A stretch of DNA of 64,000 bases. It comes from Microbacterium jejuense (lineage in GTDB: Bacteria > Actinomycetota > Actinomycetes > Actinomycetales > Microbacteriaceae). Shown here piece by piece: positions 49,557 to 58,481 of this stretch. The stretch lies in the NCBI RefSeq assembly GCF_019511665.1, contig NZ_JAEUAW010000001.1, positions 391,963 to 455,962 on the forward strand. Reading direction: 5' to 3'. The notes beneath the pieces were generated by a model. It was not told the origin of the DNA. It saw only the letters and a list, made by a program, of their open reading frames with translations, and did not search any database. The position numbers were made by a program, and so were the translations under genes. The number at the start of each line of letters is the position of its first letter. Within the stretch, counting starts at the first letter, position 1.

Positions 49557-50036
49557 ATGACCCGAGCCGCCGTCGTCACCGTGTCGGACCGGGCGGCCCA
49601 CGGCGTCCGCGAGGACGCCAGCGGCCCCGTCGCGGTCGCCGCCCTGCGCGAGGCCGGCTTCTCGTGCGACGACGCCGTGGTCGTCCCCGACGGCGCCGAC
49701 AGTGTCGAACGGGCCCTCACCGCACTGGTGGTCGCCGGCGTGCGGCTCGTGATCACGACGGGCGGCACCGGCGTGGCGCCGCGCGACCAGACCCCCGAGG
49801 GCACGGCACGGGTCGTGACGCGCGAGGTCCCCGGCATCGCCGAGGAGCTCCGCCGACGCGGCGCCGCCGAGAAGCCGGCGGGCATGCTCACCCGAGGCAT
49901 CGCGGGTGTCGTCGATCCGCACGGCGTGCTGGTGGTGAACCTTCCCGGTTCGCCCGCCGCCGTGACCTCGGGCATGCCGGTGGTGCTGTCGGTCGCGCGC
50001 CATGTGATCGACCAGCTGGGAGGAGGGGACCACTGA
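49557..50036 (+). CDS. mogA: Molybdopterin adenylyltransferase (MogA/MoaB family)
   Basis: Activates molybdopterin by adenylylation so that MoeA can insert molybdate. The 159-residue product has VVTVSDRAAHGVREDASGP at the start and LVITTGGTGVAPRDQTPEGT (residues about 63-82), the MPT-binding signature. Followed by moaE with a one-base overlap (TGATG), so the two are coupled. Confidence 0.95.
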   Translation: MTRAAVVTVSDRAAHGVREDASGPVAVAALREAGFSCDDAVVVPDGADSVERALTALVVAGVRLVITTGGTGVAPRDQTPEGTARVVTREVPGIAEELRRRGAAEKPAGMLTRGIAGVVDPHGVLVVNLPGSPAAVTSGMPVVLSVARHVIDQLGGGDH

Positions 50037-50473
50037 TGTCTGCCACCGGCGCCGTGCGCCTCGCGGCGATCAGCGCCGAGCCGCTCGACCTCGACGCGCA
50101 CCTGCGCGCGGTGGACGACCCGCGGATGGGCGCCGTCACGACGTTCGTCGGGCGCGTGCGCGACCACGACCCGGATGCCGCCACCGCCGTCGTCGCCCTC
50201 GAGTACTCCGCGCACCCCGACGCCGAGGCGACGCTGGCGCAGCTCGCGACGACCGCCGCGGCGGACACGGGGGCGCTGGTCGCGGTCTCGCACCGGGTGG
50301 GCACCCTCGCCGTCGGCGACGCGGCCGTCGTGATCGCCGTCGCGTCGGCGCACCGCGCAGAGGCGTTCGAGGTGTGCCGCACGCTCATCGAGACGATCAA
50401 GACCGGCCTGCCGGTGTGGAAGCGTCAGCTCGAGACCGACGGCACCGCCACCTGGCTCGGCCTCGGCGGCTGA
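50036..50473 (+). CDS. moaE: Molybdopterin synthase large subunit
   Basis: MoaE accepts sulfur from the MoaD thiocarboxylate to convert cPMP to molybdopterin. The 145-residue product has MGAVTTFVGRVRDHD, VVALEYSAHPDAEA, VAVSHRVGTLAVGDAAVVI and PVWKRQLETDGTATW, the last containing the catalytic Lys. Partner moaD is convergent 12 nt downstream on the other strand. Confidence 0.95.
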   Translation: MSATGAVRLAAISAEPLDLDAHLRAVDDPRMGAVTTFVGRVRDHDPDAATAVVALEYSAHPDAEATLAQLATTAAADTGALVAVSHRVGTLAVGDAAVVIAVASAHRAEAFEVCRTLIETIKTGLPVWKRQLETDGTATWLGLGG

Positions 50474-50484
50474 CCGGCGCGGGC

Positions 50485-50718
50485 TCAGCCGCCGGCGAAC
50501 GGCGGCAGCACGTCGACCAGGTCGTCGGCGCCCAGGGGCGTGTCGTCGTCGACGCGTGAGCCGCCGACGAGCACGGCACAGCGGGGGAGGATGCCGCCCA
50601 GACCCGGGTGGGCCGACGTGACGGCCGCGCGCAGCGCGCCGAGGGTGGTCTCGGAGCGGCGCTCGGTGTCGAGGCCGGCGGCCTCCTGTGCGGCGGCGAA
50701 GTAGCGGACGACGGCCAC
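50485..50718 (-). CDS. moaD: Molybdopterin synthase small subunit (sulfur carrier)
   Basis: A 77-residue ubiquitin-like protein ending in the required Gly-Gly (DVLPPFAGG), which becomes the thiocarboxylate after activation by MoeB. It begins with MAVVRYFAAAQEAAG, typical of MoaD. The GTG start shares its first G with the TAG stop of the DUF6457 gene. It is the last gene of the minus-strand MoCo operon. Confidence 0.94.
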   Translation of the reverse strand: MAVVRYFAAAQEAAGLDTERRSETTLGALRAAVTSAHPGLGGILPRCAVLVGGSRVDDDTPLGADDLVDVLPPFAGG

Positions 50719-50987
50719 TACTGGTCCCAGCCCTCGGCGAGGTCGGCCACCTCGCGCAGCGCGGCGATGACCTGTGCCGGATCGGTGCCGGCGCGGCCGG
50801 CGGCGAGCCCGGCCGCGAAGGCACCGAGCGGGGCGGCGGGACGCGCGACGTTGTTCGCCACGACCTTCGTGAGGTCGAGCACGGCCGCGACAGGGACGTC
50901 CTCGGGCGACAGTCCCAGACGCTCGCGCAGGGCGGCGGCCCAGTCGTCGAGGGCCTCGGGCGGAAGGGTGCGGGGCTGCTCGCTCAT
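50718..50987 (-). CDS. DUF6457 protein in the molybdenum cofactor operon
   Basis: An 89-residue alpha-helical protein: LDDWAAALRERLGL, VAAVLDLTKVVANNVARPAAPLGAFAAGLAAGRAG and EVADLAEGWDQ. This small family is known from actinobacterial moa/mob loci and resembles the C-terminal extension found on some MobA proteins. It overlaps mobA by 4 nt (ATGA) and moaD by one base, so it is made with them. Its role is not known; assistance to MobA or MoaD is a guess. Confidence 0.8.
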   Translation of the reverse strand: MSEQPRTLPPEALDDWAAALRERLGLSPEDVPVAAVLDLTKVVANNVARPAAPLGAFAAGLAAGRAGTDPAQVIAALREVADLAEGWDQ

Positions 50988-51610
50988 GACGGCTCCTCGG
51001 TGTGCGGGCGGTGCGCGTCGGCCCGGGCGCGGGCCTCCTCCAGATCCTGCCACGTGTCGACGTCGCGGGTCAGTTCTCCGGGCACCGAGACCACGGTGAT
51101 CGCCAGATCGTCGAGCAGGCCGCGCATCGAGGCATCGGCGCCTGCGTTCGGGAGAGTGGATGCCGCGGCCCGCAGCGCACGCGTGCGGTACACGCCGATC
51201 AGCCACTGCGGGCGGCTCGACGCGTCGCCCAGGCACAGTCCGTCGGTGTCGGAGGGGAGGAGCACGATGTCGTCCACGAGGCGCCGCACGGCGACGTCGG
51301 CCGAGGGGAGGTCGCATGCCAGCACGAGCGTCCACTCGGGATCGTCCACCGCCGGCCAGGACGCCAGCGCTGCCACGGTCGCCGCGGCGGGGCCGGAGAA
51401 CGGCGGCTCCTCACGCACCCACGTGACAGGCAGGGTCTCATCGAGGACGGGCGCGACGACGGTGACGGGGCGTGCGCCGGCGTCGAGCGCGGCCTGCGCC
51501 GCGGTCGCCAGAAGGGTGCGCCCTCCCACGTCGAACAGCGGCTTCGCGGCACCGTCGACACGCGCGGCGCGCCCGCCCGCGAGCAGGATCGCCCCGAGCC
51601 GCGGCGTCAC
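50984..51610 (-). CDS. mobA: Molybdenum cofactor guanylyltransferase-like protein
   Basis: A 208-residue nucleotidyltransferase that would attach GMP to form the MGD cofactor needed by the FdhF-type enzyme. The nucleotide-binding loop is [20 protein letters not shown] (residues about 6-25), with [11 protein letters not shown] about residue 100. GTG 51610 overlaps the moaC stop (GTGA). CTP or other NTP specificity (MocA-like) is possible but the neighbouring bis-MGD enzyme favours MobA. Confidence 0.88.
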   Translation of the reverse strand: MTPRLGAILLAGGRAARVDGAAKPLFDVGGRTLLATAAQAALDAGARPVTVVAPVLDETLPVTWVREEPPFSGPAAATVAALASWPAVDDPEWTLVLACDLPSADVAVRRLVDDIVLLPSDTDGLCLGDASSRPQWLIGVYRTRALRAAASTLPNAGADASMRGLLDDLAITVVSVPGELTRDVDTWQDLEEARARADAHRPHTEEPS

Positions 51611-52116
51611 GACTGCGCTTCGCCCGGGCGCACCCAGTCGCCGCTCTTGCCGCCGGTCTTCGAGACGATGCGCACACCCTCGATCGAGGTGCCCTTGTCG
51701 AGCCCCTTCACCATGTCGACCACGGCCAGGGCCGCGACCGACACCGCGGTGAGCGCCTCCATCTCGACGCCGGTGCGGTCGGCGGTGCGCACGGTGGCCT
51801 CGACCGCCACCCCGTCGTCGTCGATCATCACGTCGACGGAGGCGCCGTGCACGCCGATGACGTGCGCGAGCGGCAGCAGCTCGGGGGTGCGCTTGGCTGC
51901 CTGGATGCCGGCGATCCGCGCCACCGCGAGCACGTCGCCCTTCGGCACCGCGCCGTCGCGCAGGGCGACGACCACGTGCGGGGCGCACCGGACGAATCCA
52001 CGTGCGGTGGCCGACCGGACGGTCGGCTGCTTGAGCGTGACGTCGACCATCCGCGCGTGGCCGGCGGCGTCGAGGTGGGTGAACGTGGGCTCGGCGCCCG
52101 GCGCGTCGGTCGTCAT
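51607..52116 (-). CDS. moaC: Cyclic pyranopterin monophosphate synthase
   Basis: MoaC, with MoaA, makes cPMP from GTP. The 169-residue product has [47 protein letters not shown] and [23 protein letters not shown], including the conserved KGDV Lys. The usual IPLCHP is LPLAHV here, so the common Cys is Ala. ATGA overlap with moeA. No moaA gene is in the window. Confidence 0.94.
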   Translation of the reverse strand: MTTDAPGAEPTFTHLDAAGHARMVDVTLKQPTVRSATARGFVRCAPHVVVALRDGAVPKGDVLAVARIAGIQAAKRTPELLPLAHVIGVHGASVDVMIDDDGVAVEATVRTADRTGVEMEALTAVSVAALAVVDMVKGLDKGTSIEGVRIVSKTGGKSGDWVRPGEAQS

Positions 52117-53354
52117 GAGATCAGCATGACATCGACGAGGTCGCCCGCGGCGACGGCATCCACCTCCGCCGGGACGACGGCATACGCCTCGGCGCGGCCG
52201 AGCCCGCCCGCGAGGTGCGAGCCCCCGGACGTGGCGGGGCGCACGCGCCACGCCTGCGGGTCGGTGCGGTCGATCGTCGCGGGGAGGTACTGGCGACGGC
52301 CGGGCGGCGTGCGCCACGCCACGGCGGCCGGCAGCGACAGCACGCGCCGGTCGGCGGTGGTGCGGCCCTGCAGCCGCAGCAGCGCCGGCCGCACGAAGAC
52401 CTCGAACGACACGGCGGCGCTCACCGGGTTGCCCGGCAGGCCGAACAGCAGCGCGCCCGAGGGCAGCCGCCCGAACCCCTGCGGCTTGCCCGGCTGCATC
52501 GCGAGCTTCGTGAACGCCATCGTCGCGGCCAGCGTGGTCTTGACCACCTCGTACGCGCCCGCGCTGACGCCGCCCGAGAACACCACGACGTCGGCCGCCC
52601 CGCCCTCGGGTGCGACGACCTCGGCGAGCAGCGCGTCGAGCAGCTCGGGTTCGTCGGGCACGCTGTCGCGCCGCACGACCACGGCCCCGGCCTCGGCCGC
52701 GAGCCCGGCCAGCAGCACGCCGTTGGACTCGGGGATCTGCCCGCGGCGCAGCGGATCGCCGGGCGCGACCAGCTCGGTGCCGGTCGAGATCACGGCGACG
52801 CGCGGAGGCCGCGTCACGACGACCTCTGCGACGCCGGCCGCCGCGGCGGCGGCCACCTGCAGCGGGCCGAGCGGGACGCCGGCAGGCAGCACCTCCGCGC
52901 CTCGCCGGGCGTCCTCGCCCGCGCGGCGGACGTGGGCGCCGACGGCGTGCGGCGCGCGCAGCACGCGCACGTCGCCCAGCGAGTCGACGAGTCCGCCCGC
53001 GGTGTCTTCGAACGGCACGATGGCGTCGGCGGCCGTCGGCACGGGCGCCCCCGTCATGATGCGGGCGGCCTCGCCCGGACCGAGGACGGGGTCGGCCTCG
53101 GTGCCGGCGGGCAGATCGGCGACGACCCTGAGCACGGCAGGGTGGGCCGGCGTGGCGGCATCCACATCCGCGAAGCGCACGGCGAAGCCGTCCATGGCGG
53201 AGTTGTCGAACACGGGGATGTCGACGGCGGCGCGCACGGGCTCGCGCAGCGTGCGGCCGTAGGCGTCGGGGAGTGCGACACGTTCGGCGGCGAGCGGCCG
53301 GGCCGCCGCCAGCACGTCGGCGAGGTGCTCCTCGACGGTGCGCAGTCCGCTCAT
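52113..53354 (-). CDS. moeA: Molybdopterin molybdenumtransferase
   Basis: MoeA inserts molybdate into adenylylated molybdopterin made by MogA. The 413-residue product contains [12 protein letters not shown] (about residue 50), [36 protein letters not shown] (about residue 260) and [12 protein letters not shown]. Start and stop overlap the neighbouring moeB and moaC genes by 4 nt each, giving strict coupling in the order moeB-moeA-moaC-mobA. Confidence 0.95.
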   Translation of the reverse strand: MSGLRTVEEHLADVLAAARPLAAERVALPDAYGRTLREPVRAAVDIPVFDNSAMDGFAVRFADVDAATPAHPAVLRVVADLPAGTEADPVLGPGEAARIMTGAPVPTAADAIVPFEDTAGGLVDSLGDVRVLRAPHAVGAHVRRAGEDARRGAEVLPAGVPLGPLQVAAAAAAGVAEVVVTRPPRVAVISTGTELVAPGDPLRRGQIPESNGVLLAGLAAEAGAVVVRRDSVPDEPELLDALLAEVVAPEGGAADVVVFSGGVSAGAYEVVKTTLAATMAFTKLAMQPGKPQGFGRLPSGALLFGLPGNPVSAAVSFEVFVRPALLRLQGRTTADRRVLSLPAAVAWRTPPGRRQYLPATIDRTDPQAWRVRPATSGGSHLAGGLGRAEAYAVVPAEVDAVAAGDLVDVMLIS

Positions 53355-54454
53355 GCGGGCGTCGTCTCGTGGGTCCACGCGTCGAGACCGCCCGAGAGGA
53401 CGGACGCCTCGACCCCGGCCGCGCGCAGCGCCCGGGCGGCCTGCAGCGCGCGCATCCCCATCTGGCACACGACGACCACGTGTCCGGCCGTGATCCCGGC
53501 GGGGTGGGCCAGCACGTCTCCGAGGGGCATCAGCAGCGAACCCGCGATGACGCCGCGCGCCGTCTCGGCGGGTTCGCGCACATCGAGCAGCACGGCCCCG
53601 TCGCGCTGGGCGGCCAGCGCCTCGTCGGGGGTCAGCTGCGGAATCGGTGCCGCGTCCGCGGGTGCGGCGGGTGCCACGGCGACCGCGGCCGCGGGGCGCA
53701 GCGGCACCTCATCGGTGCGGCCGCGCAGTGCGTCGATCACGAGCACCCGTCCGTACAGCGGCTCGCCGACGCCGGTCACGAGCTTGATCGCCTCGGTCGC
53801 CAGCAGCGACCCGACCTGCAGGCACAGCGCCCCGAGCACGCCGACCTGGGCGCACGAGGGCGCGTCGGCGGCGGCATCCGGCGGATACAGGTCCGCGAGC
53901 CGCAGCGGCGCGGTCCCGGCGGGCGGTGCCGACCAGAACACGGTCGCCTGCGCGTGGAACTCCTGCACGACGCCCCATACGAGCGGCACGCCGAGGTCTT
54001 CGCAGGCGGCGGCGACGGCCGCGCGCGTGGGGAAGGTGTCGGTGCCGTCGATGACGACGTCGGCGCCCGCCAGCAGTTCGCGCGCGGTGTCGGGCGTGAG
54101 GAGCGCCTGCACCGGGCGCACGAGGGTCGTCGGCGACAGCTCGGCGGCGACGCGGACGGCCGAGTCGACCTTCGGCGCGCCGACGTCGGTCACGCGGTGC
54201 ATCACCTGACGCTGCAGATTGGATGCCTCGACCCGGTCGTCGTCGATCACCGTCAGCGTGCCGACCCCGGCCGCGGCCAGCGCCAGCACGGCCGGCGAAC
54301 CGAGCCCGCCGGCCCCGACCACGGCGATGTGCGCGGCGGCCAGGCGGCGCTGCGCCTCGTCGCCGAAGCCCGCGAGGACGCGATGCCGGGACGTGCGCGT
54401 GCGTTCGGCGTCGCCCAGCGCGGCGACCGGCTCCACGAGCGGGGGAAAGGCCAT
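53351..54454 (-). CDS. moeB: MoaD-activating adenylyltransferase with rhodanese domain (MoeB/MoeZ type)
   Basis: A 367-residue E1-like enzyme that adenylates the MoaD C-terminus; its rhodanese domain can then deliver sulfur. The ThiF domain (residues 1 to about 240) has GAGGLGSP about residue 48 and [11 protein letters not shown]; the C-terminal rhodanese (about 275-365) has the active-site loop CQMGMRA. The two CxxC zinc pairs of E. coli MoeB are missing; only isolated Cys residues occur. ATG 54454 is 6 nt after TAGCCT; an in-frame GTG at 54460 lies inside that spacing. Confidence 0.92.
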   Translation of the reverse strand: MAFPPLVEPVAALGDAERTRTSRHRVLAGFGDEAQRRLAAAHIAVVGAGGLGSPAVLALAAAGVGTLTVIDDDRVEASNLQRQVMHRVTDVGAPKVDSAVRVAAELSPTTLVRPVQALLTPDTARELLAGADVVIDGTDTFPTRAAVAAACEDLGVPLVWGVVQEFHAQATVFWSAPPAGTAPLRLADLYPPDAAADAPSCAQVGVLGALCLQVGSLLATEAIKLVTGVGEPLYGRVLVIDALRGRTDEVPLRPAAAVAVAPAAPADAAPIPQLTPDEALAAQRDGAVLLDVREPAETARGVIAGSLLMPLGDVLAHPAGITAGHVVVVCQMGMRALQAARALRAAGVEASVLSGGLDAWTHETTPA

Positions 54455-54460
54455 GTCCAC

Positions 54461-54466
54461 AGGCTA
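54461..54466 (-). promoter_or_regulatory. -10 element TAGCCT of the moeB operon, leaderless start at 54454
   Basis: Minus-strand TAGCCT, then GTGGAC, then ATG 54454. This single promoter would drive six coupled MoCo genes. Confidence 0.55.
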
Positions 54467-54497
54467 GTCGCGCGAGCGCCCGCGGGCCCCAGGCGGC

Positions 54498-54556
54498 GCA
54501 ACTCAGGGACGGCGCATGCCGACCCGAGGCGCCGCTGTCCCACTGCAACTCGGGAC
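54498..54556. repeat. GCAACTC(A)GGGAC repeat pair between moeB and the Mop regulator
   Basis: GCAACTCAGGGAC (54498-54510) and GCAACTCGGGAC (54545-54556) are near-identical direct repeats in the 210-nt divergent gap; GCGGCGC and GCGCCGC around the first form an inverted repeat. It could be a regulatory site or a decayed REP-type element. Confidence 0.45.
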
Positions 54557-54651
54557 CCGTGTCGCAACGCGCGGAGGGAGAGAGCGGCGGCTTGGCCGGC
54601 AGGCACGCAGATGCGGTCTGAACAGGCGATGCGGACCGCAGATGCGGATGC

Positions 54652-54657
54652 TAGGTT
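54652..54657 (+). promoter_or_regulatory. -10 element TAGGTT, leaderless start at 54664
   Basis: TAGGTT, then GTCGCC, then GTG of the HTH-Mop gene, the first gene of the mod operon. Confidence 0.55.
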
Positions 54658-54663
54658 GTCGCC

Positions 54664-55056
54664 GTGACGAGCTACAAGATCGCCGAGGCGGCTCGGCTCC
54701 TCGGCGTCAGCGACGACACCGTGCGGCGATGGGTGGACGCCGGTACGCTGCCGACGACCGGCGCCTCGCCCGTCGAGATCCCGGGTGAGGCTCTCGCGGC
54801 CCACGCGGTCGAGCTCGCCCGGACGCCCGGCGATCCCGCTGATGTGCTGTCCAGCGCGCGGAACCGGTTCGTCGGGCTCGTGACGCGCGTGCAGGCCGAC
54901 GGCGTCATGGCGCAGGTCGACATCCAGGCGGGGCCGCATCGCGTGGTGTCGCTCATGTCGTCGGAGGCCGTGCGCGAGCTGGGCCTCGAACCCGGCTCGC
55001 TCGCCGTCGCCGTCGTGAAGGCCACCACCGTCATCGTCGAGACGCCGAAGGCCTGA
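54664..55056 (+). CDS. HTH-Mop molybdate-responsive protein
   Basis: A 130-residue protein joining a MerR/excisionase-type helix-turn-helix (YKIAEAARLLGVSDDTVRRWVD, residues about 4-25) to a single Mop/TOBE domain (residues about 67-128: RNRFVGLVTRVQADGVMAQVDI, SSEAVRELGLEPGSLAVAVVKATTVIVE). Mop domains bind molybdate, so it is a likely sensor controlling modABC, next to it with a 1-nt gap, and perhaps the divergent MoCo operon. It is much smaller than E. coli ModE. Confidence 0.9.
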   Translation: MTSYKIAEAARLLGVSDDTVRRWVDAGTLPTTGASPVEIPGEALAAHAVELARTPGDPADVLSSARNRFVGLVTRVQADGVMAQVDIQAGPHRVVSLMSSEAVRELGLEPGSLAVAVVKATTVIVETPKA

Positions 55057-55057
55057 C

Positions 55058-55855
55058 GTGGGTCACGGAAGAACCCGGGCGATCGCGTTCGTCGCCCTGC
55101 TCGGCCTGGGGCTCACCGGATGCGCCGGCGCGGCGGGCGACCGGGGGCCGATCACCGCGCCGCCGAGTGACGAGGCCGTGCTCACGGGAGAGCTCACCGT
55201 CTACGCCGCGGCATCCCTCCACGGGGCGTTCGACGAGCTTGCCGCACAGTTCGAGCGGCGGCATCCGTCGCTCGACGTCCAGCCGATCACGTACGACGGC
55301 TCGTCGACGCTCGCCACGCAGATCGTCGAGGGCGCCCCCGCCGATGTCTTCGCGTCGGCCGATGAGAAGAACATGCGCACGGTCGTCGATGCGGGGCTGG
55401 CGAGCGAGCCCGAGCTGTTCGCGAGCAACACGCTCGTGCTCATCGTGCCGGCGGGCGACCCGGGCGGTGTGACCGGCCTCGGCGACCTGGCGGATCCCGC
55501 CCTGACCGTCGTTCTCTGCGCCGCCGCGGTGCCGTGCGGTGCGGCATCCACCACCCTCCTGGCGAACGCGGGGGTCACGGCGAGCGTCGACAGTTACGAG
55601 CAGAACGTCACCGCCGTGCTGACGAAGGTCGCGGCGGGCGAGGCCGACGCCGGACTGGTCTACGTGACGGATGCCGCCACGACCGACGAGGTCGAGAGCA
55701 TCGCGGTCGAGGGCGCCGGCGCCGCCGTCAACCGCTACCCGATCGTCGCACTGGACGGTTCCGCGAACGCCGATGCCGCCGCCGCGTTCGTCGCCTTCGT
55801 GCGCGGCGATGAGGGGCGCAAGGTTCTCGCGTCGTTCGGCTTCGGGGCGCCATGA
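55058..55855 (+). CDS. modA: Molybdate ABC transporter substrate-binding lipoprotein
   Basis: Captures molybdate outside the membrane. The 265-residue product has a lipobox (GLTGC, Cys near residue 22) and the ModA fold: LTVYAAASLHGAFDELAAQF, YDGSSTLATQIVEGAPADVFASADEKNM and AGEADAGLVYVTDA. The GTG has a GAAGG Shine-Dalgarno; the stop overlaps modB (ATGA). Confidence 0.95.
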   Translation: MGHGRTRAIAFVALLGLGLTGCAGAAGDRGPITAPPSDEAVLTGELTVYAAASLHGAFDELAAQFERRHPSLDVQPITYDGSSTLATQIVEGAPADVFASADEKNMRTVVDAGLASEPELFASNTLVLIVPAGDPGGVTGLGDLADPALTVVLCAAAVPCGAASTTLLANAGVTASVDSYEQNVTAVLTKVAAGEADAGLVYVTDAATTDEVESIAVEGAGAAVNRYPIVALDGSANADAAAAFVAFVRGDEGRKVLASFGFGAP

Positions 55856-56670
55856 CCGCCGCAGCGATGCGCGCCCAGCGCACGGGATTCGTACCGCGCA
55901 CGCTCGCCGTGCCCGCCGTGGTCGGGCTGGCGCTGCTGATCCTGCCCCTGGGCGCTCTCGTGCTGCGCGTGGAGTGGTCGACGCTGTGGAGCGACGTGAC
56001 GTCGCCGCAGGCGCTGTCGGCTCTGGGGCTCTCGCTGCTCACCGGGCTGATCGCGACAGTCGTGTGCGTCGTACTCGGGGTGCCGCTCGCCCTGCTCATC
56101 GCCCGCAGCGGCGACCGCGCCGCCGGGGCGCTGCGGGCGCTCGTGACGGTGCCCCTCGTCCTGCCGCCCATGGTCGGCGGCGTCGCGATGCTGTTCCTGT
56201 TCGGCCGGACGAGCTGGCTGGGCAGCGCGCTCGCCGAGTGGGGCATCCGCGTCCCCTTCACGACGACGGCGGTCGTGCTCGCCCAGGCGTTCGTGGCGCT
56301 GCCGTTCCTCGTGCTGGCGCTCGAGGGCTCGCTGCGGGCCACCGGCACGGGCTACGAGCAGGCCGCCGCCGGGCTGGGCGCGGGCCGGTGGACCATTCTC
56401 GCCCGCGTGACGCTGCCGCTCGCGGCGCCCGGCCTCGTCGCCGGCGTCGTGCTGTGCTTCGCCCGGGCGATCGGCGAGTTCGGGGCGACGGCTCTGTTCG
56501 CGGGCAACGCCCCGGGCGTGACGCAGACCATGCCGCTGGCGATCTACACCGCGTTCAACGGCGCCGGAGTGTCTCAGGGCACGGCCGTCGCGCTGTCGCT
56601 GCTGCTGCTCGTGACGGCGGTCGGCGTGCTGCTGCTCGTGCGGGCGTGGCGGGTCGAGACGCCGCGATGA
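55852..56670 (+). CDS. modB: Molybdate ABC transporter permease
   Basis: Membrane channel of the molybdate importer. The 272-residue product has five or six helices and the conserved ATPase-contact loop YEQAAAGLGAGRWTILARVTLPLAAPG (about residues 167-193), then GEFGATALFAGN typical of ModB. Overlaps modA and modC by 4 nt each. Confidence 0.95.
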   Translation: MTAAAMRAQRTGFVPRTLAVPAVVGLALLILPLGALVLRVEWSTLWSDVTSPQALSALGLSLLTGLIATVVCVVLGVPLALLIARSGDRAAGALRALVTVPLVLPPMVGGVAMLFLFGRTSWLGSALAEWGIRVPFTTTAVVLAQAFVALPFLVLALEGSLRATGTGYEQAAAGLGAGRWTILARVTLPLAAPGLVAGVVLCFARAIGEFGATALFAGNAPGVTQTMPLAIYTAFNGAGVSQGTAVALSLLLLVTAVGVLLLVRAWRVETPR

Positions 56671-57737
56671 GCGAGGTGGATGCCGTCACGCCGGGCGATC
56701 GCGCCGGTCTCGAGGCGCGGGTCGTCGTGCGTCGGGGAGGGTTCGTGCTCGATGCCTCGCTGCACGCTCGGGGCGGCGAGGTCGTCGCGCTCATGGGACC
56801 CAGCGGCGCCGGCAAGTCCACCCTGCTCGGGGTGCTCGCCGGGCTCACCGCGTTCGACGAGGGCGAGGTGCGGCTGGACGGACGCACGCTCGACGACGGA
56901 CCGCGCCGGCGCACGGCGCCGTCCGAGCGCGGCGTCGTGCTGCTCGGTCAGGATCCGCGCCTGTTTCCGCATCTCACGGCGCTCGAGAACGTCGCGTTCG
57001 GACTGCGCGTGCGTGGCGCGACGCGGGCGGCAGCCGCCGACGGTGCGGCGGAATGGCTCCGGCGCGTCGGGCTGCAGGACCACGGCCGGCGGCGCCCCGC
57101 CAGGCTGTCGGGGGGTCAGCAGCAGCGCGTCGCGCTCGCACGCGCGCTCGCGACAGCGCCCGCCGCGATCCTCCTCGACGAGCCGCTCACGTCGCTCGAC
57201 ACCGAGACCGCGGCCGACGTGCGCGCGCTGCTGCACCGGCAGCTCGCCGCGACGCGCACGACCGCGCTCGTCGCCACACACGACGCCGTCGACGCGGTCG
57301 CCCTCGCATCGCACCTCGTGGTGCTCGAAGACGGGCGCGTCACGCAGTCCGGCCCCGTCCGCGACGTGCTGGCGTCGCCCGCGACGCGGTTCGCGGCGGC
57401 GGTCGCGGGCCTCAACCGCGTCGTCGGGCGAAGGGATGCCGCGGCCTGGCGCGCCGGGGGACTTGTGCTGGCGGCATCCACTCTTCAGACGGCCGGCGAT
57501 GCTGCGGCGGTGTTCCGGCCCGGAGACGTGCGGATCCTCGGTCGCGCGCCGAGCGGCCCGGGGGAGTGGGAGGCGCGGATCGTGCGACTGGAGCAGACGC
57601 CGGCAGGTGTGCGCTTCCGCACCGCCGACCCCGATGTCGCCGTCGACCTGCCTGCGAGCCACGCCGCCGGCCTCGAGCCGGGCGCGACGCTCGCCCTCGC
57701 CGTCGATCCCGCGGTCGTGCGTTTCGTCGCCGTGTGA
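56667..57737 (+). CDS. modC: Molybdate ABC transporter ATPase
   Basis: A 356-residue ATPase: Walker A GPSGAGKST about residue 48, signature LSGGQQQRVALARAL about residue 148 and Walker B ILLDEPLTSLD. A C-terminal TOBE/Mop-like regulatory domain (residues about 280-355) can sense molybdate. Last gene of the mop-modABC operon; followed by a palindromic element at 57750-57800. Confidence 0.95.
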   Translation: MSEVDAVTPGDRAGLEARVVVRRGGFVLDASLHARGGEVVALMGPSGAGKSTLLGVLAGLTAFDEGEVRLDGRTLDDGPRRRTAPSERGVVLLGQDPRLFPHLTALENVAFGLRVRGATRAAAADGAAEWLRRVGLQDHGRRRPARLSGGQQQRVALARALATAPAAILLDEPLTSLDTETAADVRALLHRQLAATRTTALVATHDAVDAVALASHLVVLEDGRVTQSGPVRDVLASPATRFAAAVAGLNRVVGRRDAAAWRAGGLVLAASTLQTAGDAAAVFRPGDVRILGRAPSGPGEWEARIVRLEQTPAGVRFRTADPDVAVDLPASHAAGLEPGATLALAVDPAVVRFVAV

Positions 57738-57749
57738 GCATCCGTTCCG

Positions 57750-57800
57750 GGTGTCGCGACACGCGGCATCGGCGCCCCTGCGCTCGCGTGTCGCGACACC
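57750..57800. repeat. Double palindrome element after modC
   Basis: GGTGTCGCGACACGCG (57750-57765) and its exact inverse CGCGTGTCGCGACACC (57785-57800) are 19 nt apart; each arm contains the self-complementary 12-mer GTGTCGCGACAC. It may terminate modC transcription, but nested symmetry suggests a REP-type element. Confidence 0.8.
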
Positions 57801-57837
57801 TGAACCGACACCGGCGCCCCGGCTGACGGGGCGGCCC

Positions 57838-57843
57838 TAGACT
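57838..57843 (+). promoter_or_regulatory. -10 element TAGACT, leaderless start at 57850
   Basis: TAGACT, then CGCGGG, then GTG of the acetyltransferase gene. Confidence 0.5.
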
Positions 57844-57849
57844 CGCGGG

Positions 57850-58461
57850 GTGACCCGCATCCGCCCCTTCCGCCCCGGCGACGAGCCGGCGCTCTCCGAC
57901 ATCTGCCTGCTGACCGCCGACGCCGGTGTCGACGCCACGGGCCTGCTCGATGACGACGACCTCTGGGGCGAGATCTTCGTCCTGCCGTACGTGGCTCGGC
58001 ATCCCGAGTTCGCGTTCGTGGTCGAGACCGACGACGGTCGCGTCGTCGGCTACATCGTCGGCGCGCCCGACTCGTCGGCGTTCGAGGACTGGTTCGAGCA
58101 CGAGTGGTGGCCGCGGTTCCACGAGCGCTGGCCGAAGCCTGAGGGCGACCCGCTGCCGGTGAGCGCCTCTCGCCAGGACGGCATCGTCCGCTACGCCTAC
58201 GCCCGGCACGGCGGGTCGCAGCCGTTCGGCGACGAGTACCCCGCTCACCTGCACATCGACCTGCTGCCCGAGACGCAGGGCCAGGGACTCGGCCGTCGCC
58301 TCGTCGAGACGCTCGAGCAGGCGCTGCGCGAGGCGGGTGTGCCGGGCCTGCACCTCGTCGCCTCCGCCGACAATGCGGGCGCCATCGCGTTCTACCCGCG
58401 CGTCGGCTTCGAGGCGCTGCCGTCGCCGGAGGGTGCGGCGGTCTTCGCCAAGCGGCTGTGA
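57850..58461 (+). CDS. GNAT-family N-acetyltransferase
   Basis: A 203-residue acetyl-CoA-dependent acetyltransferase. The N-terminus RIRPFRPGDEPALSDICL is typical, the CoA-binding motif A is HLHIDLLPETQGQGLGRRLVETLEQ (about residues 135-159), and HLVASADNAGAIAFYPRVGFEAL gives motif B. A family resemblance to O-GlcNAcase C-terminal/mycothiol-like GNATs is possible. Acceptor unknown. A single-gene leaderless unit convergent with the glycosyltransferase. Confidence 0.9.
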   Translation: MTRIRPFRPGDEPALSDICLLTADAGVDATGLLDDDDLWGEIFVLPYVARHPEFAFVVETDDGRVVGYIVGAPDSSAFEDWFEHEWWPRFHERWPKPEGDPLPVSASRQDGIVRYAYARHGGSQPFGDEYPAHLHIDLLPETQGQGLGRRLVETLEQALREAGVPGLHLVASADNAGAIAFYPRVGFEALPSPEGAAVFAKRL

Positions 58462-58481
58462 CACCGCCCGGCCGCGGGTGT

